This document shows positions 7,731 to 12,314 of a DNA stretch of 12,314 nucleotides, piece after piece. The notes under the pieces are model-generated. The model ran no database searches. It was not told the origin of the DNA and saw only the letters and a program-made list of their open reading frames with translations. This stretch comes from Nevskiaceae bacterium. GTDB taxonomy: Bacteria > Pseudomonadota > Gammaproteobacteria > Steroidobacterales > Steroidobacteraceae. Positions within the stretch are counted from its first letter, which is position 1. Every line of letters starts with the position of its first letter. The translations under genes and the position numbers were made by a program. The stretch lies in contig JAITMN010000300.1 in NCBI GenBank assembly GCA_031277355.1, positions 1-12,314 on the forward strand, read 5' to 3'.

Positions 7731-8864
7731 TTGCAGATTCCTGACACGCTCGAACTGACCCAGAACCTGATCGCCCGCGCATCGGTGACGCCGGCGGACT
7801 GCGGCTGCCAGCAGACAATGATCGACCGGCTGCAAGCCGTGGGCTTTGCGGTGGAACCGATGAACTTCGGCAGCGTGTCGAATTTCTTTGCCAGGCGCGG
7901 CAGCGGCGGCCCGGTGCTGTGCTTTGCCGGTCACACCGACGTGGTGCCCACCGGCCCGCTGGAGGAATGGCGCACCGATCCGTTCAAGCCGACGATCATC
8001 GACGGGCGGCTCTACGGCCGTGGCGCGGCCGACATGAAAAGCGGCCTGGCGGCGATGGTCACCGCCACCGAAGCCTTTGTCCGCGCGCACCCGGCGCATC
8101 GCGGCACGATTGCCTTTCTGATCACCAGCGACGAGGAAGGCCCATCGGTGGATGGCACCAAGCGCGTGGTGGAACTGCTCCGGCAGCGCGGCGAGCGCAT
8201 CGATTGGTGCATCGTCGGCGAGCCGTCGAGCGAAAAGCGTGCAGGCGATACGATCAAGATCGGGCGGCGCGGCTCGTACAGCGGCCGCCTCACCGTGCAG
8301 GGCGTGCAGGGTCATGTGGCGTATCCGCAGTTGGCGCAGAACCCGGTACACATGCTCGCCCCCGCGCTGGCCGAACTCACCGCGCATGTCTGGGACGAGG
8401 GCAACGAGCACTTCCAGCCCACCACGTTCCAGGTGTCAAACCTCAACGCCGGCACCGGCGCACCGAATGTGATCCCCGGTGAATTGAAGGCGCGCTTCAA
8501 TCTGCGCTACTCGCCGGTGCAGACGCAGGAAAAACTGCGCCGCACCGTCGAGGGCATTCTCGACAAGCATGGCGTGCGTTATTCCATCGAATGGTATGTA
8601 TCGGGCGAGCCGTTCTACACGCCGCCGGGGGAGCTATCCGAAGCCGTGTGCGCGGCGGTAGCCGAAGTCACGGGCACGCCGCCCGCCCTCAGCACCGGCG
8701 GCGGCACTTCGGATGGCCGCTTCATCGCCACGCTGGGCGCGCAGGTGGTGGAGTTGGGCGTGACGAACGCCAGCATCCACAAGGTAAATGAATCCGTGGC
8801 CGTTGAAGAAATCAACGCGCTGCATCGGATGTACGAAGGCGCGTTGCGCCGATTGCTGGGCTGA
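7731..8864 (+). CDS. dapE: Succinyl-diaminopimelate desuccinylase DapE
   Basis: A 377-residue cytoplasmic M20-family zinc hydrolase. It converts N-succinyl-LL-diaminopimelate to LL-diaminopimelate and succinate in lysine and peptidoglycan biosynthesis. Metal and catalytic residues fall at the expected places, each one position after E. coli numbering: His68 and Asp70 (GHTDVVP), Asp101 (GRGAADMK), Glu135/Glu136 (SDEEGP), Glu164 (VGEPS) and His350 (NASIHKVNE). GGGTSDGRF is also typical of DapE. Length is the family norm. The start is TTG, supported by GGAAG 8 bases upstream and by the N-terminus DTLELTQNLIARASVTP aligning with known DapE starts. It is transcribed divergently from pst and is followed by the restriction-modification cassette. 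Confidence 0.96.
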   Translation: MQIPDTLELTQNLIARASVTPADCGCQQTMIDRLQAVGFAVEPMNFGSVSNFFARRGSGGPVLCFAGHTDVVPTGPLEEWRTDPFKPTIIDGRLYGRGAADMKSGLAAMVTATEAFVRAHPAHRGTIAFLITSDEEGPSVDGTKRVVELLRQRGERIDWCIVGEPSSEKRAGDTIKIGRRGSYSGRLTVQGVQGHVAYPQLAQNPVHMLAPALAELTAHVWDEGNEHFQPTTFQVSNLNAGTGAPNVIPGELKARFNLRYSPVQTQEKLRRTVEGILDKHGVRYSIEWYVSGEPFYTPPGELSEAVCAAVAEVTGTPPALSTGGGTSDGRFIATLGAQVVELGVTNASIHKVNESVAVEEINALHRMYEGALRRLLG

Positions 8865-8884
8865 GCCGGCCGGCAACAGCACGG

Positions 8885-8898
8885 CCTTGAATTCAAGG
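8885..8898. repeat. Perfect 14-bp palindrome after dapE
   Basis: CCTTGAATTCAAGG is a perfect palindrome 20 bases after the dapE stop codon and 34 bases before the predicted -35 of the methyltransferase gene. It has no loop and no T-run, so it is more like a protein-binding site than a terminator. No protein can be assigned to it. Confidence 0.45.
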
Positions 8899-8903
8899 TG
8901 AGT

Positions 8904-8931
8904 GCGCCATGAGGGTCAGCAGACATGGCGC
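8904..8931. repeat. 8-bp inverted repeat next to the methyltransferase -35
   Basis: GCGCCATG (8904-8911) and CATGGCGC (8924-8931) pair perfectly around a 12-base spacer. The right arm ends immediately before the predicted -35 (8932). It may be a stem-loop ending the dapE transcript, although no U-run follows, or a regulatory site for the restriction-modification genes. Confidence 0.45.
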
Positions 8932-8961
8932 TTGATATCCGGAAAATGAACGGGACATAAT
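8932..8961 (+). promoter_or_regulatory. Predicted promoter of the restriction-modification operon
   Basis: TTGATA (8932-8937) and CATAAT (8956-8961) each match 5 of 6 sigma70 consensus bases and are 18 bases apart. The RNA would start near 8968, giving a leader of about 30 bases with GGAG at 8987-8990 before the GTG start at 8998. Confidence 0.6.
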
Positions 8962-8965
8962 GTCC
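8953..8965. promoter_or_regulatory. Palindromic operator over the methyltransferase -10 box
   Basis: GGACATAATGTCC is a perfect inverted repeat with GGACAT and ATGTCC arms around one central A. It fully covers the predicted -10 (8956-8961), so a bound protein would block RNA polymerase. SsoII/EcoRII-type methyltransferases with an N-terminal helix-turn-helix are known to repress their own promoters through an inverted repeat; from memory those sites also use GGACA/TGTCC half-sites. The first gene of this operon encodes just such a methyltransferase, so autorepression is the natural reading. It is untested. Confidence 0.6.
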
Positions 8966-8997
8966 GCAAATATTCCCTTTTTGGCCGGAGCTTCCTT

Positions 8998-10242
8998 GTG
9001 GAAAACCCCATTCACCTGCTGACCTCGCTGCGCGGGCGCTACAACCAGCGGGAGTTGGCGGAGGCTTTGGGTATCACCACGCGCACGTTGCGCCGTTGGG
9101 AGGTTGGAGAAACCGAGCCGCCACCGTACTTGGTGGATGCCGTTCGCCAGCGCTTGCTGCCGCTTGCCGACAAACCCGCTTCCGGCGACTGCGCCTTCAA
9201 GTTCATCGACCTGTTTGCCGGAATCGGCGGTATCCGCATGGCTTTCGAGGCGCACGGCGGGCAGTGCGTGTTCACCAGCGAGTGGAATCCGTGGGCACAG
9301 AAAACCTACCTTGCCAATTTCCCCGACTCCGCTCATGCACTGGCAGGTGACATCACCAAGATCGATGAGCGAGACATTCCGGACCATGACGTGTTGCTGG
9401 CCGGTTTCCCCTGCCAGCCATTCAGTATCGCGGGTGTGTCGAAGAAGAACGCCCTCGGTCGTGCCCACGGCTTTGCCGACGAGACGCAGGGAACCCTGTT
9501 CTTCGACGTGGCGCGGATCATCGCTGCCAAACGTCCTGTCGGCTTCCTGCTCGAGAACGTGAAGAACTTGGTAGGCCACGACAAAGGCAACACATTTCGT
9601 GTCATCAAGAAGGCATTGGAAAAAGACCTCGGCTACCACATCCACTACAAAGTAGTGGACGGGGCACATTTCGTGCCGCAACACCGCGAACGCATCCTGA
9701 TCGTCGGGTTCAGGGAGCCAACAGACTTCAACTGGAAAGACTTGGTGCTGCCGGAAAGCAGGCCCAAGCTGTCCTCGATACTGCATCCCCAAGACGGCAG
9801 CGAACAGGCCGAGCGACACTACACGGTTGGTCCGCAGGCCACAGTGGATGATCGTTACACGCTCACGCCGAAACTTTGGGCTTATCTCAAGGCCTACGCA
9901 GCCAAACACAAGGCGGCGGGCAATGGGTTTGGCTACGGACTGGTAGATGGAAACGGCGTGGCGCGCACATTGTCAGCCAGGTACTACAAGGATGGATCGG
10001 AGATTCTGGTTTCGCGGGGGGCACGCAAACGCCCGCGAAGGCTGACACCGCGTGAATGTGCCCGACTCATGGGATTCCCGGATGACTTCGTGATCCCGGT
10101 CAGTGATACGCAGGCTTACAAGCAGTTCGGCAACAGCGTGGTCATGCCGGTCATGCGGGAAGTCGCCAGGGTGATGAAGCCTCGCATCCTCAAGCTGCTT
10201 GACCCGGAACTGGCGAGACAAAAATCCCTGCTGGTGGCGTAG
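8998..10242 (+). CDS. dcm: Dcm-like DNA (cytosine-5)-methyltransferase with N-terminal helix-turn-helix
   Basis: A 414-residue modification enzyme that transfers a methyl group from S-adenosylmethionine to C5 of cytosine in the cassette's recognition site. Motifs in order: I DLFAGIGG (71-78), IV GFPCQPFS with catalytic Cys139, VI ENV (186-188), VIII QHRER (228-232), target-recognition region about 240-345, IX RPRRLTPRECARLMGF (345-360) and X QFGNSVV (376-382). GNGFGYG, TLSARYYKDGSEILV and SDTQAYKQFGNS closely resemble E. coli Dcm, implying a CCWGG/CCNGG-type target. Residues about 15-52 (NQRELAEALGITTRTLRRWE) form a helix-turn-helix like the regulatory domain of SsoII-type enzymes. The GTG start is required because the first in-frame ATG falls after motif I; GGAG lies 7 bases upstream. 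It leads the M-V-R operon. The symbol denotes family only, since this is a restriction-linked enzyme. Confidence 0.95.
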   Translation: MENPIHLLTSLRGRYNQRELAEALGITTRTLRRWEVGETEPPPYLVDAVRQRLLPLADKPASGDCAFKFIDLFAGIGGIRMAFEAHGGQCVFTSEWNPWAQKTYLANFPDSAHALAGDITKIDERDIPDHDVLLAGFPCQPFSIAGVSKKNALGRAHGFADETQGTLFFDVARIIAAKRPVGFLLENVKNLVGHDKGNTFRVIKKALEKDLGYHIHYKVVDGAHFVPQHRERILIVGFREPTDFNWKDLVLPESRPKLSSILHPQDGSEQAERHYTVGPQATVDDRYTLTPKLWAYLKAYAAKHKAAGNGFGYGLVDGNGVARTLSARYYKDGSEILVSRGARKRPRRLTPRECARLMGFPDDFVIPVSDTQAYKQFGNSVVMPVMREVARVMKPRILKLLDPELARQKSLLVA

Positions 10243-10300
10243 GAACGAGATGCATGCCGTGTGGGCCAAGCAAGCCTCATGCGACATCGGATGCGGCCTC

Positions 10301-10720
10301 ATGACGGATGTCGTGGATCAAGCAAAGCGAAGCCGGATGATGTCCGGAATTCGAAGCAAGGACACAAAGCCGGAGCGATTCGTGCGCAGCGCCTTGCACC
10401 GGGCCGGATTTCGCTTTCGCCTGCATGCGCGATTGCCGGGCAAGCCGGATGTAGTGCTTCCCAAATACCATGCCGTCGTGTTCGTGCATGGCTGCTTCTG
10501 GCATCGGCACGCGGGTTGCCGATACACGACGACTCCCGCAAGCAACGCCACTTTCTGGCAGGAGAAATTTGCGGCGAACAAGCAGCGAGACACGGCGGTG
10601 AGGCGCCAGCTTCGGCGGCTCGGCTGGCAGGTCCACGTCATCTGGTCGTGCCAGTTGAATCAGCCGAAGATGGATGCATTGATCGCACGGATTCGGTTCG
10701 CCAAGGGGAGCAAGTCGTAA
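10301..10720 (+). CDS. vsr: Very-short-patch mismatch endonuclease Vsr
   Basis: A 139-residue endonuclease that nicks beside T in T:G mismatches arising from deamination of 5-methylcytosine in Dcm-type sites, starting very-short-patch repair. Key residues match E. coli Vsr: catalytic Asp50 (LPGKPDVV), His63 and His68 (HGCFWH), zinc ligands Cys65, His70, Cys73 and Cys117 (IWSC). The RSRMMSGIRSKDTKPE N-terminus is typical. The start at 10301 fits homologues. An in-frame ATG at 10250, 8 bases after the methyltransferase stop with AGGA 5 bases upstream, has the better ribosome binding site and would add 17 residues, so the true start is uncertain. It lies between methyltransferase and nuclease genes, and its stop abuts the next ATG. 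Its presence supports a 5-methylcytosine target of the C5mCWGG type. Confidence 0.93.
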   Translation: MTDVVDQAKRSRMMSGIRSKDTKPERFVRSALHRAGFRFRLHARLPGKPDVVLPKYHAVVFVHGCFWHRHAGCRYTTTPASNATFWQEKFAANKQRDTAVRRQLRRLGWQVHVIWSCQLNQPKMDALIARIRFAKGSKS

Positions 10721-12178
10721 ATGGCAAGGACAAACGATCAAGACAGGTGGTTGTCGGAAATCGGCTTGGGGACCGTGTTCCGACTGTTCAAGGACAATGG
10801 CGCCACCGAACTGCTCTGCAAGGTTCTGCCGAGCAACGCCAACAGCAAGAATCAGGTCTATCTCGCGCGCGACTTGTCGCAGTTGGGCAAGATTCCGTCC
10901 GGTGAAGTGACGCTCCATCAATCCACTACGCAGAAGGGCGGTGGCGTGGAAGCGGTATTCCGGGCAGCGCTGGATTTTCATTGGATCAGGCAGGATGGAC
11001 GGGCGCGTCAGGCGCCGGATGCCAAGCTGATCTTTTATCCTCAATACCCCGAAGTTCGCTTTTCGGGGTTTCTGCGGGGATGCAGCGATGCACCGTCCTC
11101 GCTGTACGACAAGAACAGGCGGGGCACAGAGCCAGGGCGTGTCCTTGTTCTCGGAATCAGCAATGGCAGAAAGGTTTTGGGAATCACGCTGCCACCCGAG
11201 TCGCCAGCGGTGCGGGAGATTGATGCGCACCATCCGCGCGATGCCTATGGCGCATTCCTCATCCTGCCGATACCGGGCCTGGTGCAAGGCGAGGGTTTCA
11301 TGGAGTTGATGCGCAAGTTGTGCGCGATCCACCGCCGGGATTGGCTTCCTTCACGCCGCCTCGACAAGAATGGCATCCTGGTCCCATGCAATGCGTCCAA
11401 TTGCAACGGCAATACATTGGAATCGCTGCTCGGGATTCGCTCCAACGGGTACTCGCAACCGGACTTCCGGGGATGGGAAATCAAGGCGCGAAACGTGCCG
11501 AACTCGGCCAAGCCCGGAGCCAGCGTGGTCACGCTGTTTACGCCGGAGCCGACGGCGGGCGTCTACGTGCATGACGGGCTTCTGGCCTTCATGCACCGCT
11601 ATGGTTACGCGGATACCACGGGGCGTGCCGACCGCTTGAATTTCGGTGGACCGTACCGTGCCAATGGCGCCGCGCACGCAAGAACGAACCTGCGGATGGT
11701 GGTGGACGGCTTCAAGGCAGATGACGGCAAGTACTCCCCGACCGGCGCCATCCGATTGCTGGACCTCAACGACAGGGAAGCGATGTCATGGTCCTTTGCC
11801 AAGCTGATCGACCACTGGAAAACAAAACACGCGCACGCTGCTTTCGTCCCCGCGCAACAACGCCTGGTCCCGGAACGACAGTACCGCTATGGGCGAGACA
11901 TTTTGCTCGGTGAAGGCGCGGAGTTCGGGTTGTTTCTCGCCGCCGTGGAAGCCGGGAAGGTCTACTATGACCCGGGCATCAAGGTCGAAAAGGTTTCCTC
12001 CACCAAGCCAGTCACGAAACGGCGAAGTCAGTTCAGGGTCAGCAGCAAGGACATACCCGCGCTGTACACAACACATCGGATCGTCGATGCCTGCGCACAA
12101 GCCGGCTATCAGCCCATACCAGCCTCGCCCGTACTCAGTACCGCCACGCACCCCGCATCGTCCGCCGCGGCCAGTTGA
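10721..12178 (+). CDS. Two-domain type II restriction endonuclease, MvaI/BcnI catalytic domain (UbaLAI-like)
   Basis: A 485-residue restriction endonuclease. The C-terminal half (about 205-460) carries the MvaI/BcnI family active site: TLESLLGI (232-239) then PDFRGWEIKA (247-256), where Asp248, Glu253 and Lys255 give the D-x4-E-x-K arrangement of MvaI. MvaI and BcnI are monomers of about 240-250 residues, so about 205 residues are extra at the N-terminus. That part (ELLCKVLPSNANSKNQVYLA, later AKLIFYP and GRVLVLGIS) loosely resembles the EcoRII N-terminal effector domain of B3 fold. UbaLAI, a CC/WGG enzyme, is known to combine exactly these two parts. Cleavage at CCWGG is therefore the best guess; CCSGG cannot be excluded. 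The ATG directly follows the vsr TAA, with AAGGGGAG 10 bases upstream. The low-complexity tail (about 468-485) lies antisense to the end of dsbB. Confidence 0.88.
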   Translation: MARTNDQDRWLSEIGLGTVFRLFKDNGATELLCKVLPSNANSKNQVYLARDLSQLGKIPSGEVTLHQSTTQKGGGVEAVFRAALDFHWIRQDGRARQAPDAKLIFYPQYPEVRFSGFLRGCSDAPSSLYDKNRRGTEPGRVLVLGISNGRKVLGITLPPESPAVREIDAHHPRDAYGAFLILPIPGLVQGEGFMELMRKLCAIHRRDWLPSRRLDKNGILVPCNASNCNGNTLESLLGIRSNGYSQPDFRGWEIKARNVPNSAKPGASVVTLFTPEPTAGVYVHDGLLAFMHRYGYADTTGRADRLNFGGPYRANGAAHARTNLRMVVDGFKADDGKYSPTGAIRLLDLNDREAMSWSFAKLIDHWKTKHAHAAFVPAQQRLVPERQYRYGRDILLGEGAEFGLFLAAVEAGKVYYDPGIKVEKVSSTKPVTKRRSQFRVSSKDIPALYTTHRIVDACAQAGYQPIPASPVLSTATHPASSAAAS

Positions 12179-12314
12179 TCACGATGCCCGCAACCCCCAG
12201 CCCCACCGCGCAGATCAGCACCCAGCCTGGCATCGACAATCCCAGGAAGGTCCAGTCCACCTTCGCGCACTCGCCCGAGCCGGTGAGCACTTTCTTCAAC
12301 ACATCGGTGAGCGG
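12135..12314 (-). CDS. dsbB: Disulfide bond formation protein B, C-terminal part (cut by window end)
   Basis: The last 59 residues of an inner-membrane quinone reductase that reoxidises DsbA. VLTGSGECAKVDWTFLGLSM followed by PGW is the characteristic second periplasmic loop of DsbB, and its Cys corresponds to Cys130 of the E. coli protein. A final membrane span (about GWVLICAVGLGVAGIVIN) and a basic tail (PRRTMRGAWRY) end at a TGA on the minus strand. The start lies beyond the right edge. The gene runs tail to tail with the restriction endonuclease and overlaps it by 44 bp (12135-12178). Confidence 0.88.
   Translation of the reverse strand, partial: PLTDVLKKVLTGSGECAKVDWTFLGLSMPGWVLICAVGLGVAGIVINWPRRTMRGAWRY

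Noticed and set aside
8893..9909. Minus-strand open frame of 338 codons over the methyltransferase gene
   Set aside because: The plus strand holds all cytosine-5 methyltransferase motifs in order; the antisense product matches nothing recognisable.
10277..11332. Minus-strand open frame of 351 codons over vsr and the nuclease gene
   Set aside because: It spans two genes with intact catalytic motifs on the plus strand and has no recognisable domain.
8865..12178. Direct repeats, attachment sites or an integrase flanking the restriction-modification cassette
   Set aside because: The edges after dapE and at dsbB were compared by eye and no shared repeat longer than chance was found; no mobility gene is present.
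8998..12178. Avoidance of CCWGG in the cassette
   Set aside because: Several CCAGG and CCTGG sites are visible (for example near 9977, 10166, 11277 and 11862), so there is no sign of avoidance.

Overview
The window comes from a GC-rich Gram-negative bacterium. A signal-peptide porin with a C-terminal aromatic residue, a pst phosphate operon, DapE and DsbB all point to Proteobacteria. The style of PstS, DapE and DsbB suggests a gammaproteobacterium, perhaps Xanthomonadales-like, but this rests on remembered family resemblance and not on a search.

The left half (9-7586) lies on the minus strand and reads right to left: pstS, a Porin_5-like outer-membrane porin, pstC, pstA, pstB, then 84 bp later a secreted protein joining a carboxypeptidase-regulatory-like domain, one c-type heme motif and a Vgb-like beta-propeller. 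The pst genes are packed tightly (gaps of 8-11 bp, one 8-bp overlap) and look like one phosphate-uptake operon: porin for outer-membrane entry, PstS for periplasmic capture, PstC/PstA channel and PstB ATPase. A candidate PhoB box with a well-spaced -10 lies upstream of pstS. phoU does not follow pstB.

In the middle, a 144-bp divergent region separates pstS from dapE (7731-8864, plus strand, TTG start), which has its own good sigma70-type promoter.

The right part (about 8870-12130) is a complete type II restriction-modification cassette on the plus strand: a Dcm-like cytosine-5 methyltransferase with an N-terminal helix-turn-helix, a Vsr mismatch endonuclease, and a 485-residue restriction endonuclease. 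The endonuclease has an MvaI/BcnI-type catalytic C-terminal half and an N-terminal half that resembles the EcoRII effector (B3) domain, the architecture known from UbaLAI. The most likely target is CCWGG or a related CCNGG-type site. A perfect palindrome (8953-8965) sits exactly on the methyltransferase -10 box, which suggests autoregulation by the methyltransferase itself. The cassette runs tail to tail into the 3' end of dsbB (minus strand, cut by the window end), overlapping it by 44 bp; this looks like the right insertion boundary.

No tRNA, rRNA, CRISPR array, transposase or insertion sequence was seen, and no gene-free stretch exceeds 150 bp. The most interesting part is the restriction-modification cassette. 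Its components belong to known families, but the fused architecture, the predicted autoregulation and the question of how 5-methylcytosine protects against an MvaI-like nuclease deserve attention.
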